Source: Pseudoflavonifractor sp. An85
Lineage (GTDB): Bacteria > Bacillota > Clostridia > Oscillospirales > Oscillospiraceae
Assembly (NCBI RefSeq): GCF_002161235.1
Contig: NZ_NFHE01000010.1
Coordinates: forward strand, 24,976-88,975
Direction of reading: 5' to 3'
Length of the DNA stretch: 64,000 nt
In this document: positions 18,999 to 28,074 of the stretch, piece after piece
How positions within the stretch are numbered: the first letter of the stretch is position 1
How the letters are laid out: every line of letters begins with the position of its first letter
The notes under the pieces: generated by a model
Database searches by the model: none
Told to the model about the DNA's origin: nothing
Seen by the model: the letters and a program-made list of their open reading frames with translations, nothing else
Made by a program: the position numbers and the translations under genes

Positions 18999-21857
18999 AT
19001 GTTAAAAAAGCTAAGAATGAGGCCCATTCTCAGCGCAATCTCCCTTTTGCTAGTAGTGGCGATTGTTGCAGGCAATGTCGTAATCAACCGATTTTCTTAT
19101 GTCATCAATCAGGCATTAGCCGGAGACACCACCGACTATGGCAGTGCCAGTGCAGAGCTGCAAGAGGGCGATGAAATTGTCCAGGCCCTGGGCGAAGAGA
19201 GCATGGTACTGCTGAAAAACGAGGACAATTTTCTTCCCATTGACAAGGAGACAAAGGTCAATCTCTTTGGCTGGGCTTCCACGGATCAGGGCTTTCTGTT
19301 GGTGGGCGGCGGATCCGGAGGTACCGTCATTGCCGCACAGAACAAAGTTACTCTGACTTCGGCTTTTGACCAGGAAGGGCTTGCATATAACAAGGAACTT
19401 CTGGATGCCTACAGTGCAGTCAGTTCGGCCGATGCAGACGTTAACAGCAATTCTCCTGACTCTATGGCTGCACTTGCCAATCCCGACGCATCTTTTTATA
19501 CGGAGGATAGAATGCAGCAAGCCAAGGAGTTCTCTGATACGGCTATTGTTGTACTCAGCCGCTTCTCTGGCGAAAACGCAAGCCAGACCGAGCTGATTGA
19601 TATCGGCACCTATTCCAACGGAACATTTCTTGAGCTGACTGAAAATGAAAAGGCTATGTTTGATGCGTTGGAAGAGAATGATTTTAATGTCATTGTGCTC
19701 TTCAATACCACAAACAATATGGAAATGGGCTTTTTGGAGGAGTATGACTGTGTAAAGGCCGCTCTCTACGTAGGTCTTCCTGGTCAGTCCGGCGCCCTTG
19801 CCATTCCCAGAATCCTCTGTGGTGACGTCAATCCCTCCGGCAGAACGGCGGACACGCTGGCTTATGACTACCAGACCAATAATCCTACCTATGTAAATGG
19901 TCGATATGTGGATAACAGCATGGTATATCAAGAGGGCATCTATGTCGGCTATAAGTGGTACGAGACGGCCGATGAAGAGGGCTTCTTCGACAGCGTATCC
20001 AATGACTACGGAACGGGCTATGACGCTGTGGTCCAGTACCCCTTTGGCTATGGTCTGTCCTATACCGACTTTGAATGGGAGGCCAAGACCTCTTGGTCGG
20101 CCTCTGAGGATATGTCTGCAACCGGTAAATATACCGTTGAGGTAACGGTACACAATACCGGTGACAAGGCCGGTAAGGATGTGGTTGAGCTCTACAGTAC
20201 GCCCCCTTATACCCAGGGCGGCATTGAGATGGCTTCCGTCAATCTGCTTGCCTTTGCCAAGACGGATCTGCTCCAGCCCGGCGAGAGCCAGACCGTAACC
20301 CTGACCTTTGATGCCTATGATCTTGCCTCGTATGACTACAATGACGCCAACGGCAATCAGTTCTCTGGATACGAAACGGTTCCGGGTGACTACGAGATTC
20401 GCCTGATGAAGAACTCCCATACCAATGGGGCCATGGTAGAAAACGGCGAGAGCTCCTTCCTTCTCCATTCTCCCGGCATTACCTTCCCCCAGGACCCTGA
20501 CACCAATGCTGAGGTGAGCAATCTGTTCACTGGCGACACCGCCTATGCAGGCACCCCCATTGATGGATCTACCATGATTGAGGGCGGCGTGGACTATCTC
20601 TCCAGAGCCGATGGGTTTGCCAACTACCCCACCACCACCGCAGGTGCTCCCAGCAGCCAGGTCGATGAAATCGGTGTTTACGAATACGACGGCTACGACA
20701 ATGCCGATGTTTCCGATATTCAGTATGGCGTTGACTCCGGAATGTATCTGGTTGTTGTTGAAAATGAAGACGGCTCCACGCAGCGAGCCACCCTCGACCA
20801 GCTGCAGGGAACCGATACAAGCGGAGGCAAGCTGGTCATTAACGAGGAACTCATGGAAACGCTCTCCGATTACGACGCAGAAGAGTGGGACGCATTCCTG
20901 GACCAGCTGACCGAGCAGGAAGTCAAGGATCTGATTGGCAAAGGTGGCTTTAAAAACGAAGCCGCTGACAGCGTGGGCAAACCCCTGTGTACCGACCGTG
21001 ACGGCCCTGCCGGATTCAATATGGGCGTTACCAATCCCAATACCGAGACCAAGTGGACTGGCTTCCCCACCGAATCTCTGATCGGCTGCTGCTGGAACCC
21101 CTCCCTCACCTACAGTATGGGCGTTGCCCAGGGCAAAGTGGCCTCTGCAACGGGACTGCAGGGATGGTATGCACCGGGTGTCAATCTGCATCGCTCCGTG
21201 TATAACACCCGTAACTATGAATACTTCAGTGAGGATGCGGTGCTGACGGGCAAGCTGGCAGCATCTATCGTACAGGGCGCTAAGGAAAACAACCTCTATT
21301 GCTATGTCAAGCACTTTGCGGTCAGCGAAGCCGGTGCAAACCCCAACGACAAGAACACCTGGCTCACCGAGCAGGCCCTGCGGGAAACCTATCTGAAGCC
21401 CTTTGAAATGTGCGTCAAGGACGGCGGGGCAAACGGCATTATGAGTGCATTCAATCGCGTGGGTGCAGTATGGGCCGGTGCCAACCATGCCCTCATCACC
21501 GATTTGCTCCGTGGCGAATGGGGCTTCCATGGTACCGTGATCACAGACTGGTATCAGCCCTACTATATGGATTACACCCGGGGTCTTAAGGCTGGCAATA
21601 ACCTGTGGCTCGATGGTACCTTTGACCGGGCAGCCGAGATTGACCTCTCGGATGCAGGAACGGCTTACAGCGCTCGCCAGGCCGTAAAGAATATCCTGTA
21701 TACCTATGTCGTAACCACGACTGCGGTGTCCATCACCGATGTGCCCCAGTCTACTCTTTTCATTGCACTGTGGGTCGGTATCAATGTGATTCTTGTTGCC
21801 GGTTTGGGCACATGCGTATTCTTTATTGCCAAGCCTTCTAAGAAAAAGAAAAAATGA
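18999..21857 (+). CDS. membrane-anchored GH3 glycosidase with reversed domain order
   Basis: This 952-aa GH3 protein has its halves swapped. After a basic start and a TM helix (about 10-32), the first part is the GH3 C-terminal domain (SMVLLKNEDNFLPI; YPFGYGLSYTDF), then a fibronectin-III-like domain. Only after residue about 640 comes the catalytic barrel (CTDRDGPAGFN, YVKHFAVSEAG, nucleophile Asp850 in VITDWYQP). A second TM helix and a lysine-rich tail (KPSKKKKK) close the protein, so the enzyme should face outside with both ends inside. Reversed GH3 proteins are known from Ruminococcus and Butyrivibrio. Its codon use looks more AT-rich than that of the neighbours. RBS AGGAGG precedes the ATG. 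Confidence 0.88.
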   Translation: MLKKLRMRPILSAISLLLVVAIVAGNVVINRFSYVINQALAGDTTDYGSASAELQEGDEIVQALGEESMVLLKNEDNFLPIDKETKVNLFGWASTDQGFLLVGGGSGGTVIAAQNKVTLTSAFDQEGLAYNKELLDAYSAVSSADADVNSNSPDSMAALANPDASFYTEDRMQQAKEFSDTAIVVLSRFSGENASQTELIDIGTYSNGTFLELTENEKAMFDALEENDFNVIVLFNTTNNMEMGFLEEYDCVKAALYVGLPGQSGALAIPRILCGDVNPSGRTADTLAYDYQTNNPTYVNGRYVDNSMVYQEGIYVGYKWYETADEEGFFDSVSNDYGTGYDAVVQYPFGYGLSYTDFEWEAKTSWSASEDMSATGKYTVEVTVHNTGDKAGKDVVELYSTPPYTQGGIEMASVNLLAFAKTDLLQPGESQTVTLTFDAYDLASYDYNDANGNQFSGYETVPGDYEIRLMKNSHTNGAMVENGESSFLLHSPGITFPQDPDTNAEVSNLFTGDTAYAGTPIDGSTMIEGGVDYLSRADGFANYPTTTAGAPSSQVDEIGVYEYDGYDNADVSDIQYGVDSGMYLVVVENEDGSTQRATLDQLQGTDTSGGKLVINEELMETLSDYDAEEWDAFLDQLTEQEVKDLIGKGGFKNEAADSVGKPLCTDRDGPAGFNMGVTNPNTETKWTGFPTESLIGCCWNPSLTYSMGVAQGKVASATGLQGWYAPGVNLHRSVYNTRNYEYFSEDAVLTGKLAASIVQGAKENNLYCYVKHFAVSEAGANPNDKNTWLTEQALRETYLKPFEMCVKDGGANGIMSAFNRVGAVWAGANHALITDLLRGEWGFHGTVITDWYQPYYMDYTRGLKAGNNLWLDGTFDRAAEIDLSDAGTAYSARQAVKNILYTYVVTTTAVSITDVPQSTLFIALWVGINVILVAGLGTCVFFIAKPSKKKKK

Positions 21858-21920
21858 TGTTCAGGGACAGGTGAAAATATCCCTCTGTGCATCCAAAAGG
21901 GCTGAAAAACACAGCTGCTG

Positions 21921-21960
21921 AAAAACAGGAGTCCACCAAAAGGGTGGACTCCTGTTTTTC
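21921..21960 (+). terminator. intrinsic terminator after the reversed GH3 gene
   Basis: A long perfect stem AAAAACAGGAGTCCACC/GGTGGACTCCTGTTTTT lies about 65 bp after the stop codon. Confidence 0.9.
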
Positions 21961-22110
21961 TAAAAAGTATGACCTCCCACTGAGCTCTCTGGTCCAGGGG
22001 CACAGGCCACGACCAGCCTGTGAAATTTTTTCTCCTTGGGTGAATGGATTTCCCTCCCCCGTTCGTATTACAAGTGAAACCGGAAAAACAACAGACATGG
22101 AGGAATGATT

Positions 22111-22476
22111 ATGTTAAAATTAGTAGCAGGATTGGTGGCAGGGGCCACCCTTCTCACCGTGGGCACCGTGTCCGCTTTTGCCGCTTCCCAGGGCAACTGC
22201 CTGGGGGATTGCACCAAAACCCGGGCCTGTGACACCACCAACTGCTCCGCCCAGTGCTATGTGGACCAGAACAGTGATGGGGTTTGCGACAACCGAGGCA
22301 CCGTGTGCAACGGACGGTACTATGTAGATGTGGACAATGATGGCGTGTGCGACAACCAGGGCCAGAACTATGTGGACACCGACAACGACGGTATCTGCGA
22401 CAACCAGGGCACCCACTGCCAAGGTGGCAACCAGGGGCACCACGGCAACGGCTACCGGGGCGGACACCACGGGTAA
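22111..22476 (+). CDS. small secreted Cys/Asp-repeat protein (putative Ca2+-binding)
   Basis: The product is about 121 aa with a signal peptide ending near AFAA. It is followed by a Cys-rich stretch (GDCTKTRACDTTNCSAQC) and three copies of YVDxDxDGxCDNxG, each like a calcium-binding EF-hand or thrombospondin-3 loop with one Cys. It ends in a Gly/His-rich tail that could bind metal. The second ATG (22111) has GGAGGA six bases upstream; the first (22105) is too close to it. The gene lies 24 bp before an ECF sigma gene, so it may be a target or a partner of that sigma factor. No named family is recognised. Confidence 0.75.
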   Translation: MLKLVAGLVAGATLLTVGTVSAFAASQGNCLGDCTKTRACDTTNCSAQCYVDQNSDGVCDNRGTVCNGRYYVDVDNDGVCDNQGQNYVDTDNDGICDNQGTHCQGGNQGHHGNGYRGGHHG

Positions 22477-22500
22477 TTCGACACAAAGCAAGGTGATTTC

Positions 22501-22983
22501 ATGAGGAGCGAAGAGGAGGTCACCAGGGCCATTGAAACGTATTCCGACACCGTCCAACGGCTCTGTCTCATCCATCTGAAAAACCAAGCGGATACCGAGG
22601 ACATTTTTCAAACGGTGTTTTTGAAATATGCCCTCTGCTCCACTGTGTTTGAAAGCGCTCAGCATGAAAAGGCCTGGATCATCCGGGTGACCCTCAACGC
22701 CTGCAAGGATCTTCTCAAAAGCTTCTTCCGCTCCCGCACCGTCCCCTTGGATGCCCTATTGGAACAGGCCGCCCCGGAGGCGGAGGCCCACCCCGAGGTG
22801 CTCCAGGCAGTGCTGACCTTGCCGGAGAAATACCGGCAGGTCATTTACTTACACTATTACGAGGGGTACACCGCCCCAGAGATAGGAAAACTGCTGAATA
22901 AAAACGTCAATTCCGTATATACTCTGCTGAATCGAGCCAAAAAACAGCTGAAAGAGATCCTGGGAGGTGAGGGGCTTGGATAA
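22501..22983 (+). CDS. ECF-type RNA polymerase sigma factor
   Basis: This 160-aa protein has region 2 (YSDTVQRLCLIHLKNQADTEDIFQTVFLKYA) and region 4 (LPEKYRQVIYLHYYEGYTAPEIGKLLN, helix-turn-helix NSVYTLLNRAKKQLKEIL) of the sigma-70 ECF group. It should direct RNA polymerase to a small regulon. It overlaps the start of the RsgI-like gene, whose product is the likely anti-sigma factor. Confidence 0.9.
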   Translation: MRSEEEVTRAIETYSDTVQRLCLIHLKNQADTEDIFQTVFLKYALCSTVFESAQHEKAWIIRVTLNACKDLLKSFFRSRTVPLDALLEQAAPEAEAHPEVLQAVLTLPEKYRQVIYLHYYEGYTAPEIGKLLNKNVNSVYTLLNRAKKQLKEILGGEGLG

Positions 22984-23752
22984 CCGTATGAAAGAGGCCT
23001 TTGACCAGATACACGCCTCCCAGGAGCTGAAAGCACACACCCACCGCCAAGTGCTCCAGGCCATGGAGGCCCAGCACAAGCCCGCCCAGTCGGTGTGGAA
23101 GCCCCTCTGTGCCCTGGCCGCATGTCTGCTGGTGGTGGTGCTGGGCCTGGGTGGGTATCACCTCTATTTCACCCCCACGTCCGTCATCAGCATCGACATC
23201 AACCCCTCCCTGGAAGTGGATGTGAACCGTCTGGGCCGGGTCATCGGCCTCCACGGCTACAACCAGGACGGGGAGGAATTTGTGGCCTCCCTGGACGTAC
23301 TCCACCAGAACTACCAGCAGGCGATGGATGAAATCTTGAACAGCGACACCATTGTGGACTGCCTCAACAGGGGCGGGTTCCTGTCCATATCGGTGGTGGA
23401 GCTGAGCGGAAACCAGGGGGATGAGATCACCACCTATGTCTCCGACTGCACCTCCGGCCATCACAATGTCTCCTGCTCCACCATCTCCTCCCAGGAAGCC
23501 CATGAGGCCCATCACGTGGGACTGTCCTACGGAAAATATGAAATTTACGCCCAGATTGTGGCCTATGACCCGGATTTCACCCCGGAAGAAGCCAACGAGA
23601 TGACCATGCGGGAGCTGCGGGATATGCTGGCGCGTCTGCAAACAGATGATCCGCAGCAAACGCCTCCCACTGTGGATGACACAGACAGCAGCGGCGAAAA
23701 AGGACACGGCCAAGGCAACGGCAACCAGCATGGCCACAGCAACCATAGTTAA
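22976..23752 (+). CDS. RsgI-like membrane anti-sigma factor
   Basis: The product is about 258 aa. A short cytoplasmic N-terminus with QELKAHTHRQVLQAM is followed by one TM helix (about 45-65). An outside domain then starts VISIDINPSLEVDVNRLGRVI, the signature of the RsgI extracellular N-terminal module. The tail is rich in Gly, His and Asn (GHGQGNGNQHGHSNHS), echoing the His-rich end of the small repeat protein upstream. The start is probably TTG at 22976, eight bases after GGGAGG; GTG at 22967 is an alternative. Both overlap the sigma gene. RsgI-type proteins in clostridia respond to outside polysaccharide; no carbohydrate module is seen here. Confidence 0.8.
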   Translation: MDNRMKEAFDQIHASQELKAHTHRQVLQAMEAQHKPAQSVWKPLCALAACLLVVVLGLGGYHLYFTPTSVISIDINPSLEVDVNRLGRVIGLHGYNQDGEEFVASLDVLHQNYQQAMDEILNSDTIVDCLNRGGFLSISVVELSGNQGDEITTYVSDCTSGHHNVSCSTISSQEAHEAHHVGLSYGKYEIYAQIVAYDPDFTPEEANEMTMRELRDMLARLQTDDPQQTPPTVDDTDSSGEKGHGQGNGNQHGHSNHS

Positions 23753-23764
23753 TCCCTCTCTCCC

Positions 23765-23808
23765 AGAGGCTGAGCACTGAGATTGTTCTCCGTGCTCAGC
23801 CTCTTTTT
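23765..23808 (+). terminator. intrinsic terminator of the sigma/anti-sigma operon
   Basis: A 13-bp stem AGAGGCTGAGCAC/GTGCTCAGCCTCT with a T5 tail lies 12 bp after the stop codon. Confidence 0.9.
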
Positions 23809-23957
23809 ACATGCAAAGGAAATGATTTCCTCCATTTTTTGCAGCAAAAAAGTGGGTTTTTACCAAAAAGCACGGTATAATAGCCCCATTCATCTTTTGT
23901 ACCGCACCCCCCCGCTCTTTGATTTTCTGTTGTGTGCCCAAGGGGCTAATATAAAAG

Positions 23958-23987
23958 TTGCCACATTCATTGCATGTTTTTTATATT
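23958..23987 (+). promoter_or_regulatory. probable promoter of the PTS regulator gene
   Basis: TTGCCA and TATATT are 18 bp apart, 47 bp before the start codon. A second TATAAT at 23876-23881 has only a weak -35 box. No antiterminator-type RNA hairpin is evident in the leader. Confidence 0.5.
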
Positions 23988-24034
23988 GAAAAATTAGGCG
24001 CTTTTTGGGGATAATTGAGAAAAGGAGAAACCTT

Positions 24035-25948
24035 ATGATTACTGTTTCAAAAAGGCAAAAAGAAATAATTCAATATTTGATGAAGCAGACCGACTATGTG
24101 ACCATCTCAGATATCGCCACAAAGTTCTCCATGGGTGACCGCACATGCAGAAATGATTTGTCCGCCATCGGCCTATTCCTCAAGCAGGCCAACCTGTCTT
24201 TGAGTCGAAAACCGGGCAAAGGCATTCTTCTGGACTGTTCTAACCTGGAGCGGCAGACGCTGCAAACCCTTCTGCAAACCTCAGACACCCGCTTTTACAG
24301 TCGAAAAGAGCGGGAGAACCTCTCCATTGCTCTGCTGCTGCTCAACGAAACCACCACCTTTCAGGAGTTGGCGGACATTTGTCTGGTCAGCCGCCAAACG
24401 GTGATCAACCAGTTTGACAGTTTGGAGCAGCGGTTGTCCAAGCACACGCTCACCATTGAGAAGGTACCCGGCCAGGGCCTGCGGCTGAAAGGGGAAGAGA
24501 AGTGTATCCGCTTTCAGTTCTTGGAGCTGTTGGGTATGCAGTTGTGCAAAGAGGAGATCTACAACCTCTTTGTCCACCACCCCTCTCTCCAACCCTATCT
24601 TGCCACCGCCGCACAGCTGGTGGATGAGATTCAGGAGCTGAAGAAAGTACAGTTTATGGACTACCGGCGGATTCAGCTCATGCTCTGCTATACCATGAGC
24701 CGCATCCACCTAGGCCACACCCTTCGTATGGACTGGGTTTATGAGGACACCTCCCAGCTCAAACAGCTGGTAGAGCGCTATTTTCGTCCCCATTCGGAGC
24801 AATACTACATCTGCTCCCTCATCCAATCCGAGCGCACCAGTCAGTCTGCCACAGGAGAAGCCATCCCCGATGAGGCACAGATGATTTCCCAAGAGCTGAT
24901 TTCCGCTCTGGCACACATGCACCCCATTGAGCAAGAGGCCCTGCGAGATATGATTGACGGCCTGACCGCCCACCTGCGGGCAGCCATATACCGCACCCGC
25001 AACCACATTCACATATACAATGAATTGCTCAATGAGATCAAGTTGTCCGTCTCCCTGATGTTTGAGTTCACTTTGGGAGAAATGGGGAAGATTTCCCAAA
25101 AGTATGGCATTCCCTTTGATGAAAATGAGATTGCATACATCGCCATGTATCTCACTTCCATCTACGAAACCAGCATCAAAACCAACGTCTCTCTGGACGT
25201 GCTCATTGTATGCTCCTACGGACTGGCCACCAGCGCCGTTTTGAAGCTGCGGCTGGAACAGGCTTTCCCTGACTGCAACGTCTGGGGTCCCTGTTCTCTG
25301 GACCAGGTGGATGAGTACCTTCAGACCAACAACATAGATCTGATCATCTCCGCCAACAACTACTCCCATCCTCGGATTCCCGTGGTGGTGGTAGACCCGC
25401 TGTTGCCGGAAAAGGACTTGGAACGCATTCGCCAGACTCTATATCACGACTCGTACTCTCTGGTCTGCTCCACCTTTCTCAAGGCCTATTCCACCCAGCC
25501 CCACACCCACTGCATCGGCAACTACATTCTCCCGGAGAACATCCAGATTTTGGACCATTGCAGCAGCTGGAACGATGCCATCAAAATCGCCTCTGCCCCT
25601 TTGCTCCAGCGCGGGGACATAGAACAGCGGTATGTGGATCAGATGATCAACGCCGTAAACAACTACGGCACCTACATGGTGCTCACCCCTGAGGTTACGT
25701 ATGTCCACGCCGGTGTCAACGACGGCATCCAGCGCAACTGTGCGGCCATGCTCTTGCTGCGCACCCCCATTCTCTTTGGAAATTTCGACCGGAAACGGAT
25801 TCGGGCGGTGGTGGTGTTGGGCATCAACAACCGTCAGGAGGACAGCGAACTCATTAACCTGGCCTACATCTTGGGAAACGAAGATAATCTCCAACGATTG
25901 AAGGATCAACATATCACCATTGAAGAAATTTTAGCACTACACGATTAA
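24035..25948 (+). CDS. BglG-type PTS-domain transcription regulator
   Basis: This 637-aa regulator has an N-terminal helix-turn-helix (ITVSKRQKEIIQYLMKQ onward) and a second HTH (TTFQELADICLVSRQTV). Two PTS regulation domains span about 190-400. An EIIB-like domain has Cys393 in LIVCSYGLATS, and a C-terminal EIIA-like domain has His558 in YVHAG. It is a DNA-binding activator of the MtlR/LicR kind, controlled by phosphorylation, and would link the operon to PTS flux. The ATG at 24035 has AAAGGAG seven bases upstream. The EIIA gene follows 20 bp later. Confidence 0.9.
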   Translation: MITVSKRQKEIIQYLMKQTDYVTISDIATKFSMGDRTCRNDLSAIGLFLKQANLSLSRKPGKGILLDCSNLERQTLQTLLQTSDTRFYSRKERENLSIALLLLNETTTFQELADICLVSRQTVINQFDSLEQRLSKHTLTIEKVPGQGLRLKGEEKCIRFQFLELLGMQLCKEEIYNLFVHHPSLQPYLATAAQLVDEIQELKKVQFMDYRRIQLMLCYTMSRIHLGHTLRMDWVYEDTSQLKQLVERYFRPHSEQYYICSLIQSERTSQSATGEAIPDEAQMISQELISALAHMHPIEQEALRDMIDGLTAHLRAAIYRTRNHIHIYNELLNEIKLSVSLMFEFTLGEMGKISQKYGIPFDENEIAYIAMYLTSIYETSIKTNVSLDVLIVCSYGLATSAVLKLRLEQAFPDCNVWGPCSLDQVDEYLQTNNIDLIISANNYSHPRIPVVVVDPLLPEKDLERIRQTLYHDSYSLVCSTFLKAYSTQPHTHCIGNYILPENIQILDHCSSWNDAIKIASAPLLQRGDIEQRYVDQMINAVNNYGTYMVLTPEVTYVHAGVNDGIQRNCAAMLLLRTPILFGNFDRKRIRAVVVLGINNRQEDSELINLAYILGNEDNLQRLKDQHITIEEILALHD

Positions 25949-25968
25949 CAACACGGAAGGGGAAACTT

Positions 25969-26403
25969 ATGTCAGCCAACATATCCTTAGACCACATTCT
26001 CATTGGTCAAACTGCCTCCACCTGGGAGGAGGCAATCCGCACAGCCGCCACTCCTCTGGTGGACAGTCACTCCATCACTCCGGAGTATGTCCGGCAAATG
26101 ATTCAAAGCGTGGAAACTTACGGCCCGTACATCGTCTTGATGCCCGGCTTCGCCCTGGCCCATGCCTCCCCTGGCAGCGACGTGTTGCATTCGGACATCT
26201 CCATTGCCACCTTCCAGCCTCCTGTGGACTTCCACAGCGAGAATGGACCCGTCTCCGTGGTCATGTGTCTGGCCTGCACCGACCGCACGTCTCACATTGA
26301 CCGTCTCCAGAGCATTGCCTCCACCCTGATGGATGCCGACAGCATCCGCAGAATTGCAGCCTGCAAAAATAAAGAAGAATTGTATTCTTTATTTCAGGAA
26401 TAA
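25969..26403 (+). CDS. PTS EIIA component, ascorbate/fructose-mannitol class
   Basis: This 144-aa EIIA protein has the phospho-accepting His65 in PGFALAHASPGSDV. The flanking YGPYIVLMPG and the later DRTSHIDRLQSIAS match the UlaC-like PTS EIIA type-2 family. It passes phosphate from HPr to the EIIB that follows. Its sequence also resembles the EIIA-like C-terminus of the adjacent regulator (EEAIRTAATPL versus NDAIKIASAPL), suggesting a common origin. Confidence 0.88.
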   Translation: MSANISLDHILIGQTASTWEEAIRTAATPLVDSHSITPEYVRQMIQSVETYGPYIVLMPGFALAHASPGSDVLHSDISIATFQPPVDFHSENGPVSVVMCLACTDRTSHIDRLQSIASTLMDADSIRRIAACKNKEELYSLFQE

Positions 26404-26432
26404 ACCAAACCATAAACAAGGAGGGAACAAAC

Positions 26433-26720
26433 ATGAAAAAGCCTAAGATTCAGACAGTGTGCGGATTCGGCTGCGGCTCCTCTCTCATGCTGCGCATGAA
26501 CGTGGAGGCCATCGCCAAAAAGCACAACGTGGAAATCGAAGCCTTTTGCGGCGACGTGGGCACCTGCTGTGCCAACGACTGCGATGTGATCTTCATTTCC
26601 AAGGAGTTGGCCCAGCGCATTCAGGATCGCGCCAAGGTACCCATTGTAGAGTTCAACAACTTCATGAATAAGCAAGAAGTTGAAGAAAAGACCCTGGCCT
26701 ATTTCCAGACACTGAACTAA
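26433..26720 (+). CDS. PTS EIIB component, ascorbate class
   Basis: This 95-aa protein has the phosphocysteine Cys10 in VCGFGCGSSLML, the P-loop-like motif of SgaB/UlaB-type EIIB. RBS AAGGAGG is placed normally. It lies between the EIIA and EIIC genes in one operon. Confidence 0.9.
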   Translation: MKKPKIQTVCGFGCGSSLMLRMNVEAIAKKHNVEIEAFCGDVGTCCANDCDVIFISKELAQRIQDRAKVPIVEFNNFMNKQEVEEKTLAYFQTLN

Positions 26721-26744
26721 CCAACATCAGGGAGGACGTTTGTT

Positions 26745-28019
26745 ATGGGAGTCTTAAATTTTATCATCAATGAAATTTTTGGCCAAGGTGCAATCTTTAT
26801 TGCCCTGATCGCCTGCATTGGCCTGATTCTGCAAAAAAAATCTTTTTCTGAGATCGTCCGTGGTACGGTGATGACCGCCGTTGGCTTCTTCATCCTGTCC
26901 ACCGGTACCGGCTTGATTACCGGCAACTCCATCGACGGCATTTCCACCGCCTTCAACACCATCATGCCTCAGGCTGTGGAGTCCAAGACCGTGGATATCG
27001 GCACCATGTACGGCACCGAAATCGGTATCGTCATGATCGTGGCCTTTGCCATCAACCTGCTGGTGGCTCGCTTCACCCGCTGGAAATCCGTGTTCCTCAC
27101 CGGACACATGCTCTACTGGTTCCCCTTTGTGTTCATTGCCGCTGGCGTGGACGCTGGACTCACCGGCGGTAAGCTGATTATCCTGGCCGCCATCTTCACC
27201 GCTGTGTATATGGTTGTCTCCCCCAACCTCATGCGTCCCTTTGTCAAGGCTGTCACCGGGGATGACTCCTTTACCATCGGTCACCCCACCACCTGCCTGT
27301 CTGTGGTCTCCGGCCTGTTGGGCAAAGTGGTGGGCAACAAGGAGCACTCCACCGAGGATCTGAAGATTCCCTCCTCGCTGGGCTTTTTGAGAGAGATCTC
27401 CATCACCGGCTCCCTGGCCATTGCTTTGACCTATGCCGTGATGTACGGCCTGCTGCTGGCCAACGGCTATGATCCCGCCCAGGTGTGGGGCTATGCCGAG
27501 GGCACCACCGGCGCTTTCACCTACATCTTCACCCACGCCATTTACTTTGGTGTCGGTATCACCATCATGCTCCAGGGCGTGCGCATGTTGATCGCCGAGA
27601 TCGTTCCCGCCTTCAAGGGCATTGCCGACAAGTTTGTCCCCAACGCCATCCCCGCTCTGGACGTTCCCGTGATCTTCCCCTATGCCCCCAACGCTCTGGT
27701 CATCGGCTTCCTGGTGGCCATGGTCACCTCCATCATCACCATCCTGCTCACCGCTGGTATGTTCCCCACCGTGGTCATTCCTCTGGTGTCCACCTGCTTC
27801 TTTGAGATTGGCTGCGCCGCCATTGTGGGCAACGCCACCGGCGGTGTCCGTGGCTGCATCATCGGTGCTGCCGTGTCCGGCATCATCATGGTCTTCCTGG
27901 TGGGCTTCGGCGCCTACTTCTTCAACAACACCATTCAGCAGTGGATGCTGGTGTACGGCGGCCAGGACTTCTCCCTGTGGGGCATCGTCGAGGGTCTCAT
28001 CGCCCGACTGATCGCATAA
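26745..28019 (+). CDS. PTS EIIC permease, ascorbate (SgaT/UlaA) class
   Basis: This 424-aa integral membrane permease has about ten hydrophobic segments. It starts FIINEIFGQGAIFIALIACIGLILQKKSF and has the GxxxGxNxI-like GLITGNSIDGI segment of the UlaA family. Ascorbate-class EIIC proteins carry ascorbate or other acidic or amino sugars. The lack of the ula catabolic genes (ulaD, ulaE, ulaF, ulaG) here argues against ascorbate itself. The sugar is not known. Confidence 0.88.
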   Translation: MGVLNFIINEIFGQGAIFIALIACIGLILQKKSFSEIVRGTVMTAVGFFILSTGTGLITGNSIDGISTAFNTIMPQAVESKTVDIGTMYGTEIGIVMIVAFAINLLVARFTRWKSVFLTGHMLYWFPFVFIAAGVDAGLTGGKLIILAAIFTAVYMVVSPNLMRPFVKAVTGDDSFTIGHPTTCLSVVSGLLGKVVGNKEHSTEDLKIPSSLGFLREISITGSLAIALTYAVMYGLLLANGYDPAQVWGYAEGTTGAFTYIFTHAIYFGVGITIMLQGVRMLIAEIVPAFKGIADKFVPNAIPALDVPVIFPYAPNALVIGFLVAMVTSIITILLTAGMFPTVVIPLVSTCFFEIGCAAIVGNATGGVRGCIIGAAVSGIIMVFLVGFGAYFFNNTIQQWMLVYGGQDFSLWGIVEGLIARLIA

Positions 28020-28074
28020 CTGCCCCCCGTTCCATCCATCTCCCACACGCTTGCATAGGAAAGGTATATCTACC

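Noticed and set aside
22154..22665. Minus-strand ORFs across the Cys/Asp repeat gene
   Set aside because: The plus strand has a signal peptide, a proper ribosome binding site and ordered repeats. The minus frames have none of these.
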